From positions 1 through 11,475 of the forward strand of contig BTRG01000066.1 in the NCBI GenBank assembly GCA_036986275.1: a DNA stretch of 11,475 bases, in the 5' to 3' direction. Below, in pieces: positions 1-5,307 of this stretch. The notes beneath the pieces are model-generated. The model was not told where the DNA came from, searched no databases, and saw nothing but the letters and a program-made list of their open reading frames with translations. The position numbers and the translations under genes are program-made. The first letter of the stretch is position 1; each line of letters begins with the position of its first letter. Source of the stretch: BTRG01 sp036986275 (lineage in GTDB: Bacteria; Pseudomonadota; Gammaproteobacteria; Acidiferrobacterales; SZUA-150).

Positions 1-133
1 TCTTGATCTTGCGAAAGATCTGTCGTAGCGCATCGATATTGTTCACTAATAAACGATTTCCGTGGCGCTCGGCACAATTCACAGTGAAAAAATAGGTCGC
101 GCCTTCAATCTTTGCTCTGCGATATTCGGTCAC
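1..133 (-). CDS. REP-associated tyrosine transposase (RAYT, IS200-like Y1 family), N-terminal part cut by the window edge
   Basis: Reading the minus strand from a GTG at 133 gives an open frame of 44 codons that runs off the window. It begins MTEYRRAKIEGATYFFTVN and continues with NRLLVNNIDALRQIF. This matches the very characteristic N-terminus of RAYT proteins (roughly EYRRAxxxGGxYFFTVN...R..LLV..ID.LR). RAYTs are single-copy HUH-type Y1 transposases that bind and cleave REP hairpins. The catalytic HUH motif and tyrosine would lie beyond the window, so activity cannot be judged. An AGGAG on the minus strand (plus positions 142-146) sits 8 bases before the GTG, which supports this start; there is no ATG, so ATG-only gene finding would miss it. 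Three REP units lie directly 5' of it, the usual REP-RAYT arrangement. Family assignment is from remembered motif similarity. Confidence 0.85.
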   Translation of the reverse strand, partial: MTEYRRAKIEGATYFFTVNCAERHGNRLLVNNIDALRQIFRKIK

Positions 134-169
134 CGGGGCAACTCCTGGGTTCTGCTTTACTTACCTGCT

Positions 170-279
170 GTGACATGTGGTCGTGTCTCGATCGGTGCGG
201 TTCGCGGGCTCACCGCACCCTACAGTGACATATGGGTGTGTCTCGGTCGGTGCGGTTCGCAAGCTCACCGCACCCTACG
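170..279 (-). repeat. Two tandem 55-bp units each carrying a REP-like hairpin
   Basis: Two head-to-tail units of 55 bp begin at 170 and 225, both opening with GTGACA and having GTCTCG 15 bases in. Each contains a hairpin with an 8-bp stem, GGTGCGGT/ACCGCACC (194-223 and 249-278), and a 10-base loop. Read on the minus strand each starts GTAGGGTGCGGT, that is, the GTAG head plus imperfect palindrome known for REP elements recognised by RAYTs. They are oriented like the adjacent RAYT gene. The unit copies differ at several positions outside the stem while the stem is conserved. Confidence 0.85.
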
Positions 280-336
280 TGGGCTACGTGAACTTACAAT
301 CATCGCCATAAAGGGATCTGACTCCATAACGACTCT

Positions 337-391
337 GTGACGTGTTGTTGTGTCTCGATCGGTGCGGTTCGCAAGCTCACCGCACCCTACA
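337..391 (-). repeat. Third 55-bp REP-like unit, downstream of metG
   Basis: This copy has the same architecture as the units at 170-279: GTGACG at 337, GTCTCG at 352, hairpin stems in 361-390, and GTAG head on the minus strand. It is separated from the second unit by 57 bases with no recognisable feature. It lies about 47 bases past the metG stop codon. No other intrinsic terminator is visible there, so this hairpin may protect or end the metG transcript (inference). Confidence 0.8.
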
Positions 392-437
392 GTGACTACG
401 CGGGCTTAATCCGGTTCATGCTGCTTGTCTTTTTTGA

Positions 438-2477
438 CTACTTCACGCGCATGCCGGGCTGGGCGCCATCATCGGGTGATAGAATCCACAGGTCTTCACC
501 GCCCGGGCCGGCGGCCAGCACCATGCCTTCGGATACTCCAAAGCGCATTTTACGTGGCGCAAGATTCGCGACCATGACAGTCAGCTTGCCCTCCAGATCT
601 TCCGGTTTATAAGCAGACTTGATGCCGGCAAAGACATTGCGTGTCTCGCCACCAAGATCCAGGGTTAACTGTAAGAGTTTGTCGGCGCCCTCTACATGTT
701 CGGCCTTGGTAATGCGGGCGATGCGCAAATCCACTTTGGCAAAATCATCAAAGGCGATTTCATGTTTAATGGGATCATCGGCCAAGGGACCGGTTGCGGG
801 TTGTTGTTCGCTCATGGCAATACTCTCTTTTGATGCGGCGATCATGGCGTCGACCTGTTTGGTCTCGACGCGCTGCAGCATGTGTTTAAACTTGTTGATT
901 TTGTGAGCTGTTAATGGTTGTGCAATGTCTGACCACTCCAAGGGTTCAATATTCAGGAAGGCCTCGGCCTTGCCAGCGGTAGCGGGCAGGACCGGCTTGA
1001 GATAGGCAATCAACACGCGGAATAGATTGATGCCTTGTGTACAAATAGCATGCAGTTCGGCATCGCGGCCTTCTTCCCTGGCGATGACCCAAGGTTCTTT
1101 ATCATTGATATAGGCATTGGCTTCATCGGCCAGGGTCATGATATCGCGCATGGCGCGTGAATAACGCCTGTGCTCGTAATGCTCGGCTATGTTTGTCGCC
1201 TCTTCCGCAAAACGTTTATACAATGCTTCATCCGGTATCGACTCGGCCAGCTGGTTATCAAAACGCTTTTTAATAAAGCCCGCGCAGCGGCTGGCAATGT
1301 TGATTACCTTACCCACCAGGTCACTGTTCACGCGCGCAACAAAATCCTCCAGATTCAGGTCTATGTCCTCTACCGTATCATTGAGTTTGGCCGCAAAGTA
1401 ATAACGCAGGTATTCCGGGTTCAAATGATCCAGATAGGTGCGGGCATTGATAAACGTACCCCGTGACTTGGACATCTTCTGATTGTTCACGGTCAGAAAG
1501 CCGTGCGTAAAGATGGCGCTGGGTTTGCGATACCCGCTTCCGTGCAGCACGGCCGGCCAGAACAGGGCATGGAAGTAGAGAATATCCTTGCCAATAAAAT
1601 GATAGAGCTCGGTATTGCTTTCGGCCTTCCAGTAGTGATCGAAGTCTAACCCCTCGCGCTCGCATAATTGTTTGAAGCTGGCCATATAACCCATGGGCGC
1701 ATCCAGCCAGACGTAAAAATATTTACCCGGTGCATCGGGAATTTCAAAGCCGAAGTAGGGCGCATCGCGAGAGATATCCCAATCCCGCAGACCGGCCTCA
1801 AACCATTCGTTCAGTTTGTTGGCCACTTCCGTCTGTACATGATGATTACCGGTATCCGGATTCACCCAGTCTTTCAGCATGGCCTCAAAATCCGCCAGCT
1901 TAACGAAGTGGTGCTCCGACTCTTTTTCGACAGGTGTCGCGCCGGAAATGACGGAGCGTGCATTTTTCAGGTCTGTCGGATTGTAGGTGGCGCTACAGAC
2001 TTCACAGGCATCACCATATTGGTCTTCGGCGCCACAACGTGGACACGTGCCTTTAATGAAACGATCCGGCAGGAACATTTCCTTTTCCGGGTCGTAGGCC
2101 TGCTTGATAGTGCGCACGGCGATGTGACCGGCGGCCTTGAGCTTGTTGTATATCGTTTCGGTGAACTCACGGTTCTCGTCCGAATGCGTGGTGTGGTAAT
2201 TGTCCATGCTGATATTGAAATCAGCAAAATCCTTCCTGTGCTCGTCCTCGACACGGATTATCAGTGCTTCCGGTGTGATGCCTTCATTCTGGGCACGCAG
2301 CATGATGGGCGTGCCGTGGGCATCGTCGGCGCAGACATAATATATAGTATGGCCACGCATGCGCTGGAAGCGCACCCAGATATCCGTCTGCACGGCCTCC
2401 ACCATATGCCCGAGGTGTATGCTGCCATTGGCATAGGGCAGGGCGCTGGTTACCAGAATGTCGCGTTTGTGTGTCAT
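438..2477 (-). CDS. metG: Methionyl-tRNA synthetase
   Basis: Class I aminoacyl-tRNA synthetase that charges tRNA-Met (initiator and elongator) with methionine in the cytoplasm. The 679 residues are close to E. coli MetG (677). The Rossmann catalytic core carries the HIGH motif as HLGH (21-24) and KMSKS at 334-338. The CP-domain zinc knuckle has two CxxC pairs at C145/C148 and C158/C161. The anticodon-binding helical bundle follows (about 390-550), and a C-terminal Trbp111/EMAP-type OB fold (about 577-679, starting FDDFAKVDLRIARI) gives dimerisation and tRNA binding. The frame stays open 51 codons upstream to 2630, but family alignment puts the start at MTHKRDILVTSALPYANG (ATG at 2477). The ribosome binding site there is weak. 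The gene is divergent from mrp/apbC, a common gammaproteobacterial arrangement. No key residue is missing. Confidence 0.97.
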   Translation of the reverse strand: MTHKRDILVTSALPYANGSIHLGHMVEAVQTDIWVRFQRMRGHTIYYVCADDAHGTPIMLRAQNEGITPEALIIRVEDEHRKDFADFNISMDNYHTTHSDENREFTETIYNKLKAAGHIAVRTIKQAYDPEKEMFLPDRFIKGTCPRCGAEDQYGDACEVCSATYNPTDLKNARSVISGATPVEKESEHHFVKLADFEAMLKDWVNPDTGNHHVQTEVANKLNEWFEAGLRDWDISRDAPYFGFEIPDAPGKYFYVWLDAPMGYMASFKQLCEREGLDFDHYWKAESNTELYHFIGKDILYFHALFWPAVLHGSGYRKPSAIFTHGFLTVNNQKMSKSRGTFINARTYLDHLNPEYLRYYFAAKLNDTVEDIDLNLEDFVARVNSDLVGKVINIASRCAGFIKKRFDNQLAESIPDEALYKRFAEEATNIAEHYEHRRYSRAMRDIMTLADEANAYINDKEPWVIAREEGRDAELHAICTQGINLFRVLIAYLKPVLPATAGKAEAFLNIEPLEWSDIAQPLTAHKINKFKHMLQRVETKQVDAMIAASKESIAMSEQQPATGPLADDPIKHEIAFDDFAKVDLRIARITKAEHVEGADKLLQLTLDLGGETRNVFAGIKSAYKPEDLEGKLTVMVANLAPRKMRFGVSEGMVLAAGPGGEDLWILSPDDGAQPGMRVK

Positions 2478-2484
2478 GATCTTG

Positions 2485-2520
2485 GCAAAGAAAACGGTCG
2501 TGCCAGCTTGGAACGACCGT
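2485..2520 (-). promoter_or_regulatory. Terminator-like hairpin in the metG leader
   Basis: On the minus strand, directly before the metG start codon, an 8-bp perfect stem ACGGTCGT/ACGACCGT (plus 2513-2520 and 2494-2501) with an 11-base loop is followed by TTTTCTTT. This is the form of an intrinsic terminator, yet it sits 8 bases upstream of the ATG. It could attenuate metG, be a leaky terminator, or simply structure the leader. A possible minus-strand -10 (TTTAAT at 2580-2575) with a poor -35 lies farther upstream, which would give a leader of roughly 90 bases. No convincing antiterminator or leader peptide was seen. Confidence 0.45.
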
Positions 2521-2605
2521 GAAAGGCCGTAAGCTACCAGCTTGGCGGGCCGCGGCCAAGACCGAAAGCCGGGAATTAAACACCTGATGACTCCAGGGAT
2601 TAATC

Positions 2606-2614
2606 TGGTAGAAT
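2606..2614 (+). promoter_or_regulatory. Candidate extended -10 promoter for mrp/apbC
   Basis: TGGTAGAAT combines a TGn extension with a 5/6 match to TATAAT. The -35 region is poor (GATGAC at 2586-2591 with 17-base spacing), as is tolerated for extended -10 promoters. The following discriminator is GC-rich (CCGGCGCC), a feature often linked to growth-rate and stringent control. The predicted transcript would start near 2621, leaving about 80 bases of leader before mrp. Confidence 0.4.
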
Positions 2615-2671
2615 CCGGCGCCCGCCGCATGACATTTTTCAGACCCCGGTGTAGGATTGCGGCCCCAACGA

Positions 2672-2696
2672 ATACTTGACTAATTTAGTGGAGAAT
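2672..2696 (+). promoter_or_regulatory. IscR type-1-like box overlapping the mrp/apbC ribosome binding site
   Basis: The stretch reads ATACTTGACT, then AATT, then TAGTGGAG. The left half and spacer fit the gammaproteobacterial IscR (Rrf2 family) consensus remembered as ATASTTGACT-AWWW-TAGTCGGGTAT; the right half is weaker, with GTGGAG where GTCGGG is expected. IscR represses Fe-S assembly genes when Fe-S clusters are sufficient. A site before the gene for the Fe-S carrier ApbC makes functional sense, but here it overlaps the Shine-Dalgarno GGAG (2690-2693) rather than a promoter core. Chance similarity remains possible. Confidence 0.4.
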
Positions 2697-2701
2697 TAGC
2701 A

Positions 2702-3793
2702 ATGGCGGATGTAACGCAACAACAAGTGGAAACTGCCCTGGCTGAGATTATGGATCCCAATCTGGAACAGGATCTGGTGAGCGCCAAGGCCATTAAGAAT
2801 ATTGCCATCGACGGTGACAAGGTCACTGTCGATATCGAGCTGGGTTATCCCTGCAAGGGTTCGCGGGATGAACAGGCCGCCAAACTCAAGGAAAAGGTCG
2901 AGGCCCTGGACGGGGTGAGTGCCGCCACCATCAACATCAGCAGCAAGATCGTCAGCCATGCCGTGCAACAGGGTGTAAAGCCTATTGAAGGCATCAAGAA
3001 TATTATTGCCATTGCCTCCGGCAAGGGTGGCGTCGGTAAATCCACGACCGCCGTCAACCTGGCCCTGGCCTTGTCCTCGGAGGGCGCCACTGTAGGCCTG
3101 TTGGATGCGGATATCTACGGCCCCAGCCAGCCGCGTATGCTCGGTACGACGGCCAAGCCCGAAACATCGGACGGCAAGACCATGGAACCGGTGGTGAGTT
3201 ACCACTTGCAGACCATGTCCATCGGTTATCTCGTGGATGAGGAGACCCCCATGATCTGGCGCGGCCCCATGGTGACGCAGGCCCTGGAGCAGTTGCTGAA
3301 TGACACCAACTGGAAAGACCTGGATTACCTGATTGTCGATCTGCCACCGGGCACGGGTGACACCCAACTAACGTTGGCGCAGAAAGTCCCGGTCAGTGGG
3401 GCTGTTATTGTCACCACACCGCAGGACATCGCGCTGCTGGATGCCCGCAAGGCCTTGAAGATGTTTGAGAAAGTGGAGGTGCCGGTGCTGGGCGTGATCG
3501 AAAACATGAGCACCCATATTTGCAGCAAGTGTGGCCACGAAGAGCATATCTTTGGTGAGGGCGGGGGCAATTCCATGTCCGAGCAATACGATGTGTCCTT
3601 CCTCGGCGCCTTGCCACTGGATATACGCATCCGCAAAGAGACCGACGACGGCAAGCCTACCGTGGTGGCTGAACCCGATGCGGCCATCAGCCAGATCTAT
3701 TGTCAGATCGCCCGCCGTGTGGCCGGCAAGCTGGCGAGCGGGAAAAAGGACTACTCTTCCAAGTTCCCGAATATTGTGATTCAGAATAACTAG
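2702..3793 (+). CDS. apbC: Mrp/ApbC-type iron-sulfur carrier P-loop ATPase
   Basis: Mrp/NBP35-family ATPase, thought to carry and deliver [4Fe-4S] clusters to apo-proteins in the cytoplasm. The 363 residues show an N-terminal MIP18/DUF59 domain (about 5-85, with C51 in GYPCKG), then the deviant Walker A GKGGVGKST (107-115), the DADIYGPSQPRML segment (135-147), and the Walker B-like LIVDLPPGTGD (210-220). The cluster-binding CxxC is C274/C277 in ICSKCGHEEHIFGEGGG. Length and domain order are those of bacterial Mrp/ApbC proteins. GGAG at 2690-2693 lies 8 bases before the ATG. The gene is divergent from metG and monocistronic, ending at a good terminator. The IscR-like motif upstream may tie it to Fe-S status. 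Confidence 0.95.
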   Translation: MADVTQQQVETALAEIMDPNLEQDLVSAKAIKNIAIDGDKVTVDIELGYPCKGSRDEQAAKLKEKVEALDGVSAATINISSKIVSHAVQQGVKPIEGIKNIIAIASGKGGVGKSTTAVNLALALSSEGATVGLLDADIYGPSQPRMLGTTAKPETSDGKTMEPVVSYHLQTMSIGYLVDEETPMIWRGPMVTQALEQLLNDTNWKDLDYLIVDLPPGTGDTQLTLAQKVPVSGAVIVTTPQDIALLDARKALKMFEKVEVPVLGVIENMSTHICSKCGHEEHIFGEGGGNSMSEQYDVSFLGALPLDIRIRKETDDGKPTVVAEPDAAISQIYCQIARRVAGKLASGKKDYSSKFPNIVIQNN

Positions 3794-3828
3794 GACGAGC
3801 TCACAAAGTCCCCAACCGGGGATGTATT

Positions 3829-3872
3829 AAGGCCAGAGGGTCCGTAGAACAAGCGGGATCTCTGGCCTTTTT
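3829..3872 (+). terminator. Intrinsic terminator of mrp/apbC
   Basis: AAGGCCAGAG pairs with CTCTGGCCTT around a loop of about 21 bases, followed by a T run (3868-3872). A small extra hairpin, TCCCC-AACC-GGGGA (3809-3822), precedes it. The 3' arm and T run (CTCTGGCC plus T's) are repeated at 4078-4091 and 4297-4310 as part of the downstream array, but without the 5' arm GGCCAGAG. Confidence 0.85.
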
Positions 3873-3950
3873 GTTTGCTTTGCTGAATGAATCGCATGAG
3901 TAGTTGAGCTACAGTATGAAAACAGGGTTAATGGATTTTCGACTTTCTGG

Positions 3951-4031
3951 ATGGAGCTGAATATTGTGCCGATAAGTTCTCATTATAAATGCGTTGTGTT
4001 GCTGCGCAACGGTTGGTGGGTTACGCAATAA
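3951..4031 (+). pseudogene. Orphan start of the response-regulator gene, copy 1, fused to repeat DNA
   Basis: This duplicated 5' end starts ATGGAGCTGAAT with GTG at 3966, keeping the same ribosome binding context as the real gene at 4389/4404. After GTGCC it runs into segment B and stops at TAA 4029-4031. The result is a 26-codon frame (21 codons from the GTG) ending NGWWVTQ. It is probably a by-product of the duplication; whether it is translated is unknown. Confidence 0.6.
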
Positions 4032-4048
4032 ACGCTAACCCACCCTAC
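4015..4048 (-). repeat. REP-like hairpin of the GGTGGGTTA family, copy 1
   Basis: A perfect 9-bp stem GGTGGGTTA/TAACCCACC with a 12-base loop is followed by CTAC. On the minus strand it therefore reads GTAGGGTGGGTTA, with the same GTAG head and similar stem start as the elements beside the RAYT gene. It is part of segment B of the 219-bp array. Confidence 0.75.
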
Positions 4049-4169
4049 ATTTTGGCTTAAGTAAGTGCCATTCGGGTCTCTGGCCTTTTTTGTTTGCTTT
4101 GCTGAATGAATCGCATGAGTAGTTGAGCTACAGTATGAAAACAGGGTTAATGGATTTTCGACTTTCTGG

Positions 4170-4250
4170 ATGGAGCTGAATATTGTGCCGATAAGTTCTC
4201 ATTATAAATGCGTTGTGTTGCTGCGCAACGGTTGGTGGGTTACGCAATAA
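4170..4250 (+). pseudogene. Orphan start of the response-regulator gene, copy 2
   Basis: This frame is identical to the one at 3951-4031, displaced by exactly 219 bp: ATG at 4170, GTG at 4185 and stop TAA at 4248-4250. It has its own upstream promoter copy, so it could in principle be transcribed and translated as a 21- or 26-residue peptide. Confidence 0.6.
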
Positions 4251-4267
4251 ACGCTAACCCACCCTAC
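4234..4267 (-). repeat. REP-like hairpin of the GGTGGGTTA family, copy 2
   Basis: Exact copy of the hairpin at 4015-4048, in the second segment B of the array. It lies between the second and third copies of the response-regulator promoter. Confidence 0.75.
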
Positions 4268-4341
4268 ATTTTGGCTTAAGTAAGTGCCATTCGGGTCTCT
4301 GGCCTTTTTTGTTTGCTTTGCTGAATGAATCGCATGAGTAG

Positions 4342-4370
4342 TTGAGCTACAGTATGAAAACAGGGTTAAT
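4342..4370 (+). promoter_or_regulatory. Candidate sigma-70 promoter of the response regulator (third of three copies)
   Basis: TTGAGC (4342-4347), a 17-base spacer, and GTTAAT (4365-4370) match the consensus at 4/6 in each hexamer. The start of transcription would be near 4377, about 27 bases before the GTG start codon. Identical copies lie 219 and 438 bases upstream (4123-4151 and 3904-3932). Confidence 0.45.
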
Positions 4371-4403
4371 GGATTTTCGACTTTCTGGATGGAGCTGAAT
4401 ATT

Positions 4404-5063
4404 GTGCCAATTAACATTCTAACCATAGATGACCATGCATTGTTCAGGCAGTGCATGGTGAGTTATCTCAACGCAGTCGACGATATCACTGTATTGGGTG
4501 AGGCGGCTTCCCCTGCCCAGGGTTATGATATGGCCATGCAGCTTGAGCCGGACATCATACTCGTGGATCTGGACCTGGGTGGTAAAAGTGGTATGGGCCT
4601 GGCGGAAAAGATCAAGCAAGCCAGGCCTAAATCCATCATTGCCATGTTGACCGCACATGAACATGAAGATCAAATGATTCGCGCGCTGCAAATCGGGTTA
4701 CAGGGTTACTTGTTAAAAGATATTGCTCCTGACGTCCTGATACAAGAGCTTCGCAGAATGCATGCCGGTGATCTGGTTTACCCACATTCATTTTTGCTGC
4801 GACAAACACGTCAACGTATCTCGGGTTCTGAAAAAATAGATGCGGATCGCGATGTTACGGATTTAACACCGCGCGAGCGCGAAGTGTTGCAATGGGCAAC
4901 GGATGGGCTGGCAGATAAAGAAATAGCCAGGAAATTGTCTGTCAGTGAAAACACTATCAAGAATCATATGAAGAATGTTAGAAAGAAGCTGGGCGTCAAT
5001 AATCGTGTCAAGGCTTCGCTCGTGGCTATAGAAAAAGGCATTATCAACAAGTCGCATATCTAA
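4404..5063 (+). CDS. NarL/FixJ-family response regulator with LuxR-type DNA-binding domain
   Basis: Cytoplasmic transcription regulator of 219 residues. The receiver domain (about 3-120) shows the acidic pair D9/D10 in LTIDDHALFRQ, the phospho-acceptor D55 in LVDLDLGGKSG, T83, and K105 in YLLKDIAPD. The LuxR helix-turn-helix (about 154-204) has LTPREREVLQWATDG and KEIARKLSVSENTIKNHM. I chose GTG at 4404 because GGAG (4391-4394) lies 9 bases upstream and the protein then begins MPINILTIDDH, typical of the family. An in-frame ATG at 4389 adds five residues but has no ribosome binding site. The likely partner is the kinase at 5308-6660, 244 bp downstream in the same direction. The target genes are unknown. 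Confidence 0.9.
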   Translation: MPINILTIDDHALFRQCMVSYLNAVDDITVLGEAASPAQGYDMAMQLEPDIILVDLDLGGKSGMGLAEKIKQARPKSIIAMLTAHEHEDQMIRALQIGLQGYLLKDIAPDVLIQELRRMHAGDLVYPHSFLLRQTRQRISGSEKIDADRDVTDLTPREREVLQWATDGLADKEIARKLSVSENTIKNHMKNVRKKLGVNNRVKASLVAIEKGIINKSHI

Positions 5064-5252
5064 GGAACCTGATTAATTCGTCTTTCCGGGCGTAGCGCAG
5101 CGTAGACCCGGAATCCAGTGGTTTCTACTCAATAACTTATGGATTCCGGCATGCACTTAGATCATCTTCGATGATCATTAAGTGCTTCCTGAACTTCGTT
5201 CTGGTCGCGCCGGAATGACGATAAACGAATTAATCAGAGGTACCCTAAGGAA
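5060..5252. mobile_element. MITE-like inverted-repeat element between regulator and kinase
   Basis: The perfect 13-bp terminal repeats CTGATTAATTCGT (5069-5081) and ACGAATTAATCAG (5225-5237) extend imperfectly outward (GGAACC versus GGTACCTC). CTAAGGAA flanks both sides (5060-5067 and 5245-5252) and could be a target duplication. Inside are TTCCGGG/CCCGGAA (5084-5090/5107-5113) and a long hairpin at 5153-5185 (GCACTTA-GATCATC). The order TTCCGG...CCGGAATCCAG...ATTCCGG...CCGGAATGAC matches the element at 10568-10643, so both belong to one family. No protein is encoded. It starts right at the stop codon of the regulator and fills most of the gap before the kinase. Confidence 0.65.
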
Positions 5253-5275
5253 ACTCTGAATCAATCAGAGCTTCC
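5249..5275. other. Hairpin before the histidine kinase
   Basis: GGAA-a-CTCTGA pairs with TCAGAG-c-TTCC around a 5-base loop. There is no T run, so it is not a typical terminator. It ends about 32 bases before the kinase ATG and may be part of the repeat region or a leader structure. Confidence 0.35.
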
Positions 5276-5307
5276 CTAACACAAATTATTGCAGTGATGC
5301 CAATATT

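Larger units (their letters stand above)
3859..4408. repeat. A-B-A-B-A tandem array, 219-bp period, copying the response-regulator promoter region
   Basis: Segment A (3859-3970, 4077-4189, 4296-4408; 112-113 bp) holds the 3' arm and T run of the mrp terminator, a candidate promoter, and the ribosome binding site and first codons of the downstream response regulator. Segment B (3971-4076 and 4190-4295; 106 bp) holds a REP-like hairpin and an end motif CTTAAGTAAGTGCCATTC. By eye the two full units (3873-4091 and 4092-4310) are identical, and the only A difference is one T in the T run (5 versus 6). Identity across copies points to a recent tandem duplication. Only the last A continues into an intact gene. 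Confidence 0.95.

Noticed and set aside
170..391. CRISPR array from the three 55-bp units
   Set aside because: Two units abut with no spacer, the third is 57 bases away, and the conserved part is a REP hairpin with a GTAG head.
62..612. Plus-strand frames across the left edge and REP cluster
   Set aside because: They run antisense to the RAYT and metG genes and through the hairpin repeats; their repeated peptide is only the translated 55-bp unit.
1668..2522. Long plus-strand frame (284 codons) opposite metG
   Set aside because: It lies wholly antisense to the conserved metG coding sequence, has no recognisable domain or ribosome binding site, and is explained by the codon bias of the real gene.
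2478..2580. T-box or SAM riboswitch upstream of metG
   Set aside because: No specifier loop, T-box sequence or SAM aptamer core is visible; only one simple hairpin with a T run is supported.
2478..2630. 51-codon N-terminal extension of MetG
   Set aside because: It covers the leader hairpin, has no similarity to MetRS N-termini, and family members begin at the MTHKRDILVTSALPYANG position.
2696..3367. Long minus-strand frame (223 codons) opposite mrp/apbC
   Set aside because: It is antisense to the MIP18 and Walker A regions of a clearly conserved gene and shows no family features of its own.
3859..4408. CRISPR array
   Set aside because: The repeats are 219 bp with no unique spacers, and each contains a gene start; the structure is a tandem duplication.
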